A stretch of DNA of 64,000 nt, taken from the NCBI RefSeq assembly GCF_014168535.1, contig NZ_CP060007.1, positions 4,960,001 through 5,024,000 of the forward strand. Direction: 5' to 3'. Each line of letters opens with the position of its first letter. Position 1 is the first letter of the stretch. The notes beneath the pieces were generated by a model. That model ran no database searches. It was not told the origin of the DNA and saw only the letters and a program-made list of their open reading frames with translations. Source of the stretch: Lacibacter sediminis. GTDB taxonomy: Bacteria; Bacteroidota; Bacteroidia; Chitinophagales; Chitinophagaceae. Positions 24,881-34,607 of the stretch are shown in pieces. The translations under genes were made by a program, and so were the position numbers.

Positions 24881-27196
24881 TCACAGATCAACATATTTCA
24901 CCGTGATCTTAATATCCCTGTTGCGGCCTTTATCGTCGGTACAGGAGATTTTGATACTGCCTTCGGTTGGCAAGAAGAATTGTTTACTGCCTGCGTCGGT
25001 TGTTTTGTAAAACTGATTGTTGATGTACCAATACACCCGGCTCACATCATTTCCTGTTTCGCAAACAAGTTGCAATGGCTCGGGATTTTTTTTGCTGATG
25101 AGATATTCGGTGCCATTCACAGGTGATTTGATCTGCGGCGCACCCGATGCAAAGATCTTTTCGCATTGCGGATTATGTGGTGGAATTTGTTCAAACGCTA
25201 AACCATTTCCCTGCATCCAGTTCTGCACTTCAGCAGCAATGAGTTTATAGCCTTTGCGTTTGAAACCGGTTTGGGGTTCGCAACTTTTGCAGTAACTGAT
25301 CTTTTCATCGGCACTCACTGCTATCTCTTCAAAATTGTTGCATGTTTGAGTTGAGGAAATACCGGGAACAAAATAATCCAACACCAAATTGGTACAATGT
25401 GCTGATGGCGGCAAACCCGTTTCGCTGCAGATCTTCCGTTGCTCCAGTTCTTGCGGTGGCGTAAACCATGCACGGTCGGCGTCGTAATCGAGTGTATTAA
25501 AAATGCGGAAGAGTAAAGGTGTGGCTGTATGTGCACCGCTCAACTCTGCATTGCCTTCGCCTGAAAAATTGCCAACCCAAACTCCCACCGTGTATTTTTT
25601 ATTATAGCCGATGCTCCATGCATCTCTTCGTCCGTATGAGGTGCCGGTTTTCCAGGCGATCTTCGGTAAGTGTGCAGTTGCATCCCAATGCAAGGGAAAG
25701 TCGGGGCGATTGATGCGACTTAAAATATCGGTGACCATATAACTTGCATCGGCCGATAAAATGCGTTGCGGTTTTGATCCGTCATCGTGTTGCACAAACA
25801 ACGGACGATAATACATGCCTTCCGTTGCAAAACAACTGTACATACCCGTTAGTTGTTCCAGTGTTGCACCGCATCCACCAAGGATCAAACTCAAGCCCAA
25901 TGCTTTTTGTTTTGCCTGAACTTGTTTGAAGCCGATGCTGCTGAGTTGCTGGATCATCTTGTCCTTACCCAGCATGTTCAATGCTTTTACCGATGGAATA
26001 TTGAGCGAATGTTCTAACGCATATTCCACCGTAACGGGACCGTTGAAATGTTTATCATAGTTCTCCGGTGCATAGCCTGCATAATTCACCGGCACATCAT
26101 TCATCATTTTCTTTGGTGTGAGCAAGCCTTCATCAAAACACAAACCATACAGCAAAGGCTTTAATGTACTGCCCGGCTGACGAACTGCTGCTGCACCGTT
26201 TACATGTCCGCCATCGGTTGTATCAGTAAAATCGCCACTGCCAACATAGGTAATCACTTTGTGCGTTTCATTATCGATGATGATTACTGCTGCATTGCGG
26301 ATCTTGCTCAACCGCAACGTTCGCACATAATCTTCCACCAGCTTTTCAGCTTTGAATTGGGTATTAAGCTGAAGATTGGTTTTAATGATCGGTCCGCCAC
26401 TTTGCTTTAGTTTGTAGGCAAGATGTGGCGCAAGCTTCGGCACCACACCACGTTTTGCTGTTAACGGTTCGGCCAATGCATCTTCAATTTCTTTTTTGGT
26501 AAACACTTTCTCTTTTGCAAAACGGTTGAGCCATTTGTTGCGTTGCTTAACGATCTCTTCATTGTTCTTACCAATCACCAGTGATGACGGGCGGTTGGGG
26601 ATGATGGATAGTGCCGTGATCTCCGCCAACGACAGATGATCAGGATTTTTGCCGAAGTATAAAATGGAAGCTGACTTTACACCTTCGATGTTGCCGCCGT
26701 ATGGCACGAGATTAAGATAGAGTTGCAGGATTTCAGCCTTGCTGTACTTCAGTTCTAGTTGCAATGCACGGAACATCTCGATTAGCTTATTACCGATGTT
26801 GCGTTTTTTCGGTTCCAGTGCTTTGGCCACTTGCATGGTAATAGTGCTGGCGCCTGATGTTCGCCGGCCTGTAAACACATTCATTACAAACGCCCTTCCA
26901 ACAGCAATTGGATTAATACCGAAGTGGCGGTAGAAATACTTGTCTTCTTTTTGAACAATAGTCTTCCGCAGCAGCGGTGAAATTTCTTCCAGTTCGGTTT
27001 TCATGCGCCACTGCTCGTTGCCGGTAAGAAAGGCGTGAATTACTTCACCTTTATCATCAGTAATAACGGTGGAGTATTCAATTTTATCGGGAAGCGGAAA
27101 AATGAGATGCAGAATAAAAAACAAAACAACGAGGCCAAGAAGGGCAATGCCTGTTCGTTTAAAGATTTTTTTCCATGCCGGTTTGGGAAGCTTCAT
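24881..27196 (-). CDS. pbpC: Penicillin-binding protein 1C (bifunctional)
   Basis: The product has 771 residues: one N-terminal anchor (about 14-32), then a GT51 glycosyltransferase domain (QKEDKYFYRHFGINP and RRTSGASTITMQVAKALEP near 80-130). A transpeptidase domain follows with S343-x2-K346 (PGSTLKP), SLNIPS and KTGTSYGRRDAWSIGYN. The C-terminal about 85 residues form the BiPBP_C domain typical of PBP1C. It synthesises or repairs peptidoglycan in the periplasm. It is divergent from the alpha-2-macroglobulin gene, a known genomic partner of pbpC. Confidence 0.94.
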   Translation of the reverse strand: MKLPKPAWKKIFKRTGIALLGLVVLFFILHLIFPLPDKIEYSTVITDDKGEVIHAFLTGNEQWRMKTELEEISPLLRKTIVQKEDKYFYRHFGINPIAVGRAFVMNVFTGRRTSGASTITMQVAKALEPKKRNIGNKLIEMFRALQLELKYSKAEILQLYLNLVPYGGNIEGVKSASILYFGKNPDHLSLAEITALSIIPNRPSSLVIGKNNEEIVKQRNKWLNRFAKEKVFTKKEIEDALAEPLTAKRGVVPKLAPHLAYKLKQSGGPIIKTNLQLNTQFKAEKLVEDYVRTLRLSKIRNAAVIIIDNETHKVITYVGSGDFTDTTDGGHVNGAAAVRQPGSTLKPLLYGLCFDEGLLTPKKMMNDVPVNYAGYAPENYDKHFNGPVTVEYALEHSLNIPSVKALNMLGKDKMIQQLSSIGFKQVQAKQKALGLSLILGGCGATLEQLTGMYSCFATEGMYYRPLFVQHDDGSKPQRILSADASYMVTDILSRINRPDFPLHWDATAHLPKIAWKTGTSYGRRDAWSIGYNKKYTVGVWVGNFSGEGNAELSGAHTATPLLFRIFNTLDYDADRAWFTPPQELEQRKICSETGLPPSAHCTNLVLDYFVPGISSTQTCNNFEEIAVSADEKISYCKSCEPQTGFKRKGYKLIAAEVQNWMQGNGLAFEQIPPHNPQCEKIFASGAPQIKSPVNGTEYLISKKNPEPLQLVCETGNDVSRVYWYINNQFYKTTDAGSKQFFLPTEGSIKISCTDDKGRNRDIKITVKYVDL

Positions 27197-27377
27197 TGCT
27201 GTGGTAGTAGTTACCGCTATAAATGTAGGGCGTAAATATACAGCTACACAATTGCTCCGAAATAATTTACAAGCATTTGCAATTCTTTAATAAATAACAC
27301 TTGGAAATGTGCCAACGATTGTATTAAATTCAACTTCAAATTATCTCCACTTCAAACGTCTTTCAACTTTAACCTTT

Positions 27378-30300
27378 ATGCGCAACCATCTGCACCTGCT
27401 GTTTATTACAGTAGCAGTAGCCTCTTTTGTTTCCTGTAACCGTAATGCCGTAAAACTAACCGACAGCAATGCCATAGGCGAAATTCAGCAATTGCAAAAC
27501 CTCGTCTTCCGCTTTAATAAAAACCTGGTGCCCGATTCCTTGCTCAATCGTTGGGATTCGATTCCCTATGTTGAGTTTGAGCCAAAGATCCCCGGACGAT
27601 TCCGTTGGGAGCATGGTGATGAGTTAATCTTTTCACCTGCAGCACCGCTTTCACCTGCTACTTCGTACAAAGCAAAGATCAACGATGAAGTGCTGGCATT
27701 TACGAAATACAATAAGGTATCTGTTGATGAGCCGCTGGAGTTTCACACACCTGATCTGAAGCTGGAAAACTCAAACATCACCTGGGTAATGGATGATGCT
27801 ACCAACAAAGCCATTCCGCAGGTGGACCTTTATTTCAACTATGTGGTTACCCCTGCTGCGTTAAAAGAAAAGCTGAAGGTAAAACTGGATGAACAGGAAA
27901 AAGATTACAGTGTACAAACCATCAACAACGATCGAAAGGTTTCCATCCGTTTGCTGAATGTAAAAACCGAAGACCGTGATTACAATACAACCGTAACACT
28001 CGATAAAGGGTTGGTACCCGATGGCGGAAAGAATGCCACCGCTGAATCCATTGAAGAAAAATTCACCATTCCATCGCCGTACACGCTCACCATTACCAAT
28101 ATGGAAGCAAGGCATGATGGGTTATCTGCTACGGTAAAAGTATTCACTTCGCAACAGGTAGTAGCCGATGTGTTGAATCAATACATCAAAGTGAACCCCG
28201 GTGTAAAGTATGATGTGGAAGTGGAAGACGATGGTTTCCTTATTACCGGCGATGCGTTTGATGTATCTAAAACATATGATCTCTTATTAACAAAAGGGCT
28301 CCGTGGTAAACTCGGCGGTACCTTAAAAGAAGATCATAAAGAAACCATTGCCTTTGGTGAACTCGAACCCGGTATTTCATTTGGCAACAGCAAAGCCGTT
28401 TATCTTTCTTCGCAAGGCAATAAAAATATCGAGATCAGGATCAGCAATATACCAAAGGTGAAAGTGATCATCTCCAAGATCTACGAAAACAACTTACTCG
28501 CAGCACATAAATATGGCTATTATCCTAAAAACAGCGAAGATGATTACTATTATGATGAAGAGGGTGGCGATGCAACCTTGGGTGATGTGATCTATGAAAA
28601 AGAAATTGACACACGCAGCTTGCCTAAACTCGGTGGTAGTCGTTTGTTCAATTTCAATATTGCCGACCGTGTGAAAGATTTCAATGGCATTTATCATTTA
28701 CAAATACAATCAACCGAAGATTACTGGATCAGGGACCGGCGTTTTATTTCACTCAGTGATATTGGATTGATCGCTAAAGAAGGAAAAGAAAAAATGCTGG
28801 TGTTTGCCAACTCCATTAAATCGGCGGCTTCTTTAAGCGGCGTGAATGTAACGGTGTATGGCTCCAACAATCAACTGCTCGGTACAGGAACCACCAATAA
28901 CGATGGTGTGGCCGAAGTTGCTTATGCACGCAAAGAATTCAGTGGTTTTAAACCGGCCATGGTGATTGCAAAAACAGCCGATGATTTCAACTACTTACCG
29001 TTTCATAATACAAAAGTAAATACCAGTCGCTTTGATGTGGGTGGCAAAGCATGGAGTGTAACGGGCATGGATGCATTCATTTATGCAGAGCGTGATATTT
29101 ATCGTCCCGGTGAAAGAGTGAACGCAAATGTTGTATTGCGCACCAACGATTGGAAAACTCCCGGCGAATTACCGGTGAAGCTCAAGTTCATTATGCCGAA
29201 CGGGAAGGAACTGAAAAGCTTCCGTAAAATGCTGAACGATCAAGGTTCTGCAGAAGTAAGCATTGACTTGCCTGTTGCAGCCATCACCGGCAGTTATCAA
29301 CTCGAATTATATTCAGGTAACGATGTATTGCTCAGCAGCAAATCATTCAGCATCGAAGAATTTGTGCCCGATCGTATGAAAGTGGCCGCCTTACTCAGCA
29401 AAGAATTTTTAACTGTTGGTGATTCGGCTTCATTACGCATCAACGCTGTTAACTTTTTCGGACCGCCTGCTGCCAACCGCAAATACGAAACAGAAATACA
29501 ATTCAAGCAGGCTTACTTTTCACCTGATAAGTACGATCATTATACATTCTCTTTAAGCAATCAATCTTCTTTCTTCGACAAAGTGGTAAAAGAAGGCACA
29601 ACCGATGCAAACGGAAATGCAACAGAAGGCGTGAGTGTTCCTGCGCTTTACAACAATCTCGGTTTATTACAGGTAGATATTTATACAACTGTGTTTGATG
29701 AAACAGGTCGACCCGTTAGTAAACTCACCAAAGCCGATGTGTTTACACAAAAAGTGTTTTATGGGTTGGGTTACGATGGATACTACTATTACCCGCTGAA
29801 TCAAAGCATCAAATTTCCATTGATCGCTTTAAGTAAAGATGAAAAACTGTTGAATGCACAGGCTCGTGTGCAGGTGATCAAACATGAGTACAGAACCGTG
29901 TTGAGCAAGAGTGGTGAATATTATCGTTACGAATCGCAGAAAGAAGATAAAGTGATGAAAGAAGATGTGGTGACCATTATGGGCGAGAATACAACCTATG
30001 CATTTGTGCCTCGCCAACCCGGCGATTATGAAATACGCATTTATGCACCGAATGCTGATACATACGTGAGCCGTAGTTTTTACAGCTACGGAAGCTGGGG
30101 TGGCAACAACAGTTCGTTTGAAGTAAACACCGAAGGACAAATTGATATTGAAACCGACAAGAAAGAATATGCTACGGGCGAAAAAGCAAAGCTCTTATTC
30201 AAAACACCATTCAGCGGTCGCATGTTGGTGACGTTTGAAACAGATCATGTGGTATCGTATCAATACATCAATGTTGAAAACCGTTCGGCTTCGCTTGATC

Positions 30301-32753
30301 TTAACATTGCTGCTGAGCATTTACCAAATGTATTTGTAACGGCCACTCTCATCAAACCACATACAACAGGCGATATTCCATTAACGGTGGCGCATGGTTT
30401 TCAATCGTTGAAAGTTGATGAGAAGAGTCGCAAGATCGATGTGCAGATCACAGCGAATAAATCAACACGGAGCAGAACACATCAGAAAGTAAAAGTAAAA
30501 GCAGCACCGGGCAGTTATGTTACACTCGCTGCTGTTGACAATGGTGTGTTGCAGGTAAGCAATATGCAAACTCCTGATCCATATAATTATTTCTATCAAA
30601 AGAAAGAGCTGGGTGTAAATGCATTTGATCTCTACCCGTTATTGTTTCCTGAATTGCGTGCACGACTCAGCAGTACAGGTGGTGATGGAAGCGATATGGA
30701 AAAACGCAACAACCCGATGCCGAACAAACGTATCAAGATCGTCAGCTACTGGAGCGGTGTACAAAAAGCAAACGGCAGTGGCGAAGCAAGTTTTGAATTT
30801 GATGTGCCACAGTTCAGCGGTGAAATACGTTTGATGGCTGTTGCCTATAAGAACGAACAGTTTGGTGCAGCCGAAGAAAATATGACAGTGGCCGATCCGG
30901 TTGTGATCAGTGCAGGGTTGCCACGTTTCTTAAGTCCGGGTGATACCGTGCTTGTTCCTGTTACATTAAGCAACACCACTAAGAACGCAAGCAGTGCGAG
31001 TGTAAAAATAAATGTAAGCGGACCGTTACAGGTTGTTGGTGTAAGTAATCAACAGGCACCATTGCCTGCCAATGCAGAAAGCAGGGCCGTGTTCCAGGTG
31101 GTGGCACAACAACGGATTGATTCAGGTCGTATTCGCATTGAAGTAAAAGCGATGGGCGAAACATTCTTTGATGAAACACAGATCACTGTTCGTCCGCCAT
31201 CAACTTTACAAAAGGAAAGTGGAAGTGGCAGTATCAATGCCGGTGCAACACAAAGCATCAATATACCTGTCAACAGGTTTATGCAGGGTAGTGCAGACTA
31301 TCAACTCATCGTCAGTAAATCACCTGCCCTCGAACTGGGAGATCAGTTGAAATATTTAGTGCAGTATCCATATGGTTGCACCGAGCAAACAATATCAGCA
31401 GCATTTCCACAATTATACTTTGCTGATCTGGCCGATCAACTCAAACAAAATAAAGGTGCTTCTGCAACTTCTGTTTCAAATATCAACGAAGCCATCCGCA
31501 AAATAAAAATGCGGCAGTTATACAATGGTGCAGTAACGTTATGGGATGATGAAGGCACTGTTCATTGGTGGAGTACGATCTATGCAGCACATTTTTTACT
31601 GGAAGCACGCAAAGCAGGTTATGATGTAGATAATAGTTTGCTCGAAACCATGATGGGTTATCTCATCACCCGTTTAAAAACAAAAGAAACCATCGACTAT
31701 TATTATAACCGCACACAGAAAAAGAAAATTGCCCCGAAAGAAGTGGCGTATAGTTTATATGTGTTGGCATTGGGCAACCGTGCACAGATCAGCGTCATGA
31801 ATTATTACAAAGCCAATCAAAACATGCTGGCACTCGATAGTCGTTATCTCTTATCAGCAGCATATGCATTGAGTGGTGATAAGAAAAGTTATGCAGCGAT
31901 GTTGCCCTCTTCATTCAGTGGTGAAGTAAGTATGCCGCAAACAGGTGGAAGTTTTTACAGCGATGTGCGTGATGAAGCCATTGCACTGAATACGCTGATG
32001 GATGTTGATCCGGGCAATGCACAAATACCATTGATGGCAAGACATGTATCAGGATTTTTGAAAGAACGCCGTTGGTTAAGTACACAGGAACGTGCATTCG
32101 GATTTTTAGCATTGGGTAAACTTGCCCGTAATGCAGGCAAGAGTAATGTTACAGCCGATGTAACCGTGAATGGAAAAACTGTGGGCAAACTCAACGGAAC
32201 AGATCTCAAGCTGAATGCAAAACAATTGGGTGCAGCCAACATACAGGTGGCAACAAAAGGTAGCGGACGTTTATATTATTATTGGGTGGCAGAAGGGGTA
32301 AGTGCAACAGGCGAGTATAAAGAAGAAGACAGTTATTTAAAAGTGCGTCGCCAGTTTTACAACCGTTATGGTCAGGCGGTTGCAGGTAATACGTTCAAAC
32401 AAAACGATCTCATTGTGGTGAAAGTAACCATTGAAAAAAGTTTTGCTACAAGTGTTGAGAATGTGGTGATCACTGATCTGTTACCTGCCGGTTTTGAAAT
32501 TGAAAATCCTCGCACCAAAGAATTGCCGGGTATGGATTGGATCAAAGATGCAGCTAGTCCAACAGCGTTGGATGTGCGTGATGACCGGATTCATTTCTTT
32601 GTTGATCTGAATAGTGGCAGACAAAGTTATTATTATGCAGTGCGTGCGGTATCACCGGGACTCTATCGCATGGGACCGGTTAGTGCTGATGCGATGTATA
32701 ATGGAGAATATCACTCGTATCACGGAGCAGGGATTGTGAAGGTGATACAGTAA
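27378..32753 (+). CDS. Bacterial alpha-2-macroglobulin family lipoprotein
   Basis: I choose the ATG at 27378 (MRNHLHLLFITVAVASFVSC) because it gives a lipoprotein signal with Cys20; an upstream in-frame ATG at 27309 adds only a non-signal leader. The product has about 1791 residues, with MG-type beta domains, the bait/ANA region, and a thioester motif C1334-T-E1336-Q1337 in YPYGCTEQT. The C-terminal alpha-helical domain and a last beta domain follow. Such proteins trap attacking proteases covalently in the periplasm, and PBP1C is proposed to repair the wall afterwards. Followed by an 18-bp palindrome and a terminator. Confidence 0.93.
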   Translation: MRNHLHLLFITVAVASFVSCNRNAVKLTDSNAIGEIQQLQNLVFRFNKNLVPDSLLNRWDSIPYVEFEPKIPGRFRWEHGDELIFSPAAPLSPATSYKAKINDEVLAFTKYNKVSVDEPLEFHTPDLKLENSNITWVMDDATNKAIPQVDLYFNYVVTPAALKEKLKVKLDEQEKDYSVQTINNDRKVSIRLLNVKTEDRDYNTTVTLDKGLVPDGGKNATAESIEEKFTIPSPYTLTITNMEARHDGLSATVKVFTSQQVVADVLNQYIKVNPGVKYDVEVEDDGFLITGDAFDVSKTYDLLLTKGLRGKLGGTLKEDHKETIAFGELEPGISFGNSKAVYLSSQGNKNIEIRISNIPKVKVIISKIYENNLLAAHKYGYYPKNSEDDYYYDEEGGDATLGDVIYEKEIDTRSLPKLGGSRLFNFNIADRVKDFNGIYHLQIQSTEDYWIRDRRFISLSDIGLIAKEGKEKMLVFANSIKSAASLSGVNVTVYGSNNQLLGTGTTNNDGVAEVAYARKEFSGFKPAMVIAKTADDFNYLPFHNTKVNTSRFDVGGKAWSVTGMDAFIYAERDIYRPGERVNANVVLRTNDWKTPGELPVKLKFIMPNGKELKSFRKMLNDQGSAEVSIDLPVAAITGSYQLELYSGNDVLLSSKSFSIEEFVPDRMKVAALLSKEFLTVGDSASLRINAVNFFGPPAANRKYETEIQFKQAYFSPDKYDHYTFSLSNQSSFFDKVVKEGTTDANGNATEGVSVPALYNNLGLLQVDIYTTVFDETGRPVSKLTKADVFTQKVFYGLGYDGYYYYPLNQSIKFPLIALSKDEKLLNAQARVQVIKHEYRTVLSKSGEYYRYESQKEDKVMKEDVVTIMGENTTYAFVPRQPGDYEIRIYAPNADTYVSRSFYSYGSWGGNNSSFEVNTEGQIDIETDKKEYATGEKAKLLFKTPFSGRMLVTFETDHVVSYQYINVENRSASLDLNIAAEHLPNVFVTATLIKPHTTGDIPLTVAHGFQSLKVDEKSRKIDVQITANKSTRSRTHQKVKVKAAPGSYVTLAAVDNGVLQVSNMQTPDPYNYFYQKKELGVNAFDLYPLLFPELRARLSSTGGDGSDMEKRNNPMPNKRIKIVSYWSGVQKANGSGEASFEFDVPQFSGEIRLMAVAYKNEQFGAAEENMTVADPVVISAGLPRFLSPGDTVLVPVTLSNTTKNASSASVKINVSGPLQVVGVSNQQAPLPANAESRAVFQVVAQQRIDSGRIRIEVKAMGETFFDETQITVRPPSTLQKESGSGSINAGATQSINIPVNRFMQGSADYQLIVSKSPALELGDQLKYLVQYPYGCTEQTISAAFPQLYFADLADQLKQNKGASATSVSNINEAIRKIKMRQLYNGAVTLWDDEGTVHWWSTIYAAHFLLEARKAGYDVDNSLLETMMGYLITRLKTKETIDYYYNRTQKKKIAPKEVAYSLYVLALGNRAQISVMNYYKANQNMLALDSRYLLSAAYALSGDKKSYAAMLPSSFSGEVSMPQTGGSFYSDVRDEAIALNTLMDVDPGNAQIPLMARHVSGFLKERRWLSTQERAFGFLALGKLARNAGKSNVTADVTVNGKTVGKLNGTDLKLNAKQLGAANIQVATKGSGRLYYYWVAEGVSATGEYKEEDSYLKVRRQFYNRYGQAVAGNTFKQNDLIVVKVTIEKSFATSVENVVITDLLPAGFEIENPRTKELPGMDWIKDAASPTALDVRDDRIHFFVDLNSGRQSYYYAVRAVSPGLYRMGPVSADAMYNGEYHSYHGAGIVKVIQ

Positions 32754-32756
32754 CGC

Positions 32757-32823
32757 TTAGGTATGCCATATCTACATCAACCTGATTAAATTCATCAACA
32801 TGGTATAGATATGGCATACCTAA
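32757..32823. repeat. Perfect 18-bp inverted repeat with 31-nt loop
   Basis: TTAGGTATGCCATATCTA (32757-32774) and TAGATATGGCATACCTAA (32806-32823) are exact reverse complements. The 31-nt loop contains the direct repeat catcaac twice. Neither side has a T-tract, and a canonical terminator follows two bases later, so termination is not its obvious role. Confidence 0.75.
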
Positions 32824-32824
32824 T

Positions 32825-32868
32825 AAAAAAGTCCGCATTTCATCAAACGATAAAATGCGGACTTTTTT
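32825..32868. terminator. Bidirectional intrinsic terminator
   Basis: AAAAAAGTCCGCATTT (32825-32840) and AAATGCGGACTTTTTT (32853-32868) are a perfect 16-bp inverted repeat with a 12-nt loop and A/T tracts on both flanks. It serves the convergent alpha-2-macroglobulin and GNAT genes. Confidence 0.93.
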
Positions 32869-32880
32869 TATTGATCAAAT

Positions 32881-33354
32881 TCAAATCAAATCTTTCTCCA
32901 TATATACCACTTCATCCAACGGATTTTCGTAGTAAGCGGTAGTTTCTACAAACCCGTATTGTTTGTACAAGCCAATAGCAGGTTGTAATTTTTCTAATGT
33001 GTCGAGTTTCATTTTTGTATAGCCCAGCATCTGCGCATCTTTGATCAGTTGCTCCACCAACACTTTCCCGATCTTATGCTTCCGGTAAAAGGGTTTTACA
33101 TAGAGCCGCTTCATTTCACAGCTACCTCTTTCACGCAGTGGTTTCAATGCAACACAACCGGCCACTTCGTTATTCCATTTCGCCAGGTATAACACCCCTT
33201 TTGGCGGACCGTAATATTTCAATGGATCTTTCAACTCATCTTCAAAACTCTGGAAGCAAAGATTTTCGTCCAGCTCCGTTTCATATTCCCGAAACAGCTT
33301 CCTCACCTCGTCCATCAACCAGCCTTCCTGCTGTATATAAATTAACTCCGTCAT
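32881..33354 (-). CDS. GNAT family N-acetyltransferase
   Basis: I take the start at 33354 (MTELIYIQQEGW); an in-frame ATG at 33375 would crowd the divergent dipeptidase gene. The product has 157 residues, one GNAT domain: ECEMKRLYVKPFYRKHKIGK-type acetyl-CoA loop (CEMKRLYVKPFYRKHKIGK near residues 80-98) and YKQYGFVETTAYYENPLDE near the end. Substrate unknown. Confidence 0.87.
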   Translation of the reverse strand: MTELIYIQQEGWLMDEVRKLFREYETELDENLCFQSFEDELKDPLKYYGPPKGVLYLAKWNNEVAGCVALKPLRERGSCEMKRLYVKPFYRKHKIGKVLVEQLIKDAQMLGYTKMKLDTLEKLQPAIGLYKQYGFVETTAYYENPLDEVVYMEKDLI

Positions 33355-33395
33355 TTTTGTATACCTTAACTGCAAACTTACAATCTTACCTGCTC

Positions 33396-34583
33396 ATGTT
33401 AGTACGAATTCTGCTTTTATTACTGGTACCATCTTTACTTTTTGCCCAGAACTATAAAAAGATCCATAAAGCCGCCATATTGGTGGATACACATAATGAT
33501 ATTCCTTCATCTGCTATTGAAAAGAAACTTGCTTTTGATACTGATCTGAGAGGCAAAACGCACTCTGATCTCAACCGCATGTTTGCTGGTGGCGTGGATG
33601 CACAGATGTTCTCGATCTTTTGTGGCGGCGAACAAAAAGAACCCTATGCTTTTGCCAACCAGGAAATGGATAGTGTATATGCATGGGCAAACCGAAATCC
33701 TTCAAAGATGAGGTTGGTGTATACGCCTGCTGATTTTAAAAAAGCCATGAAAGAAAAAAAGCTGGCAACCATGTTTGGGGTTGAAGGTGGACATATGATT
33801 GAAAATGATTTAGCAAAACTCAATGCTTTGCATAAAAGAGGTATGCGGTATATGACCATCACCTGGAATAACTCCACGCCTTGGGCAACAAGTGCAGCCG
33901 ATGAAACAACTCCCGGCGGTGCTGTTAACAGCGAAGGGAAAAAAGGGCTGACAGAATTTGGAAAGCAGGTAATCAAACGAATGAATGAATTGGGTGTAAT
34001 GGTTGATATTAGTCATGTAGGTGAACAAACATTCTGGGATATTACAAAGCTCACAACCAAACCCATCATTGCATCGCATAGCTGTGTATGGAATTTATGT
34101 CCGCACAGAAGAAATTTAAAAGATGAGCAGATCAAAGCCATAGCAAAAAGCGGTGGTGTCATCTTCCTGAATTTCTATGCAGGATTTATTGACAGTTCGT
34201 ATGAAGCCAAACGTAATCAACTGCTGCTGCAATACCAGCCTGAGATCGATTCGCTGATAAAGACAAACATGCAGCCTGATTATGCACGCATCATCACTGC
34301 AGAAAAATACAAAGATCAGTTGCTGGGTATTCGTCCATCGCTATCGGTATTGCTCGATCACCTCGATTATATTGTAAAACTTGTTGGTGTTGATCATGTA
34401 GGCATGGGTAGCGATTTTGATGGCATTGAAGCTCCACCGCTTGAGTTAAATGGTGTAGAAGATTATCCACTCATCACCAAAGCATTACTGGAAAGAGGTT
34501 ACAGCAAGAAAAATATCCGCAAAATTTTAGGTGGCAATTTTATAAGAGTATTTGCAGCAACTATGAAGAATATTGCTCAGTAA
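33396..34583 (+). CDS. Exported M19 membrane dipeptidase family protein
   Basis: I place the start at 33396 (MLVRILLLLLVPSLLFAQ), which gives a signal peptide; longer in-frame extensions overlap the divergent GNAT gene. The product has 395 residues. Zinc ligands of renal-dipeptidase-type enzymes are visible: H33-x-D35 (DTHNDIP), EGGH (near 132-135), DISHVGE, ASHSCVWN and GSDFDG. It hydrolyses dipeptides, often with D-residues, in the periplasm. 41 bp separate it from the divergent GNAT gene. Confidence 0.92.
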   Translation: MLVRILLLLLVPSLLFAQNYKKIHKAAILVDTHNDIPSSAIEKKLAFDTDLRGKTHSDLNRMFAGGVDAQMFSIFCGGEQKEPYAFANQEMDSVYAWANRNPSKMRLVYTPADFKKAMKEKKLATMFGVEGGHMIENDLAKLNALHKRGMRYMTITWNNSTPWATSAADETTPGGAVNSEGKKGLTEFGKQVIKRMNELGVMVDISHVGEQTFWDITKLTTKPIIASHSCVWNLCPHRRNLKDEQIKAIAKSGGVIFLNFYAGFIDSSYEAKRNQLLLQYQPEIDSLIKTNMQPDYARIITAEKYKDQLLGIRPSLSVLLDHLDYIVKLVGVDHVGMGSDFDGIEAPPLELNGVEDYPLITKALLERGYSKKNIRKILGGNFIRVFAATMKNIAQ

Positions 34584-34607
34584 TTTTAAACAGAAACGTT
34601 CGGTTTT

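Noticed and set aside
34584..34607. Possible terminator between the M19 dipeptidase and the hybrid kinase
   Set aside because: The stem (AGAAAC with GTTTTCT) is only six pairs with a bulge and lacks a clear T-tract.
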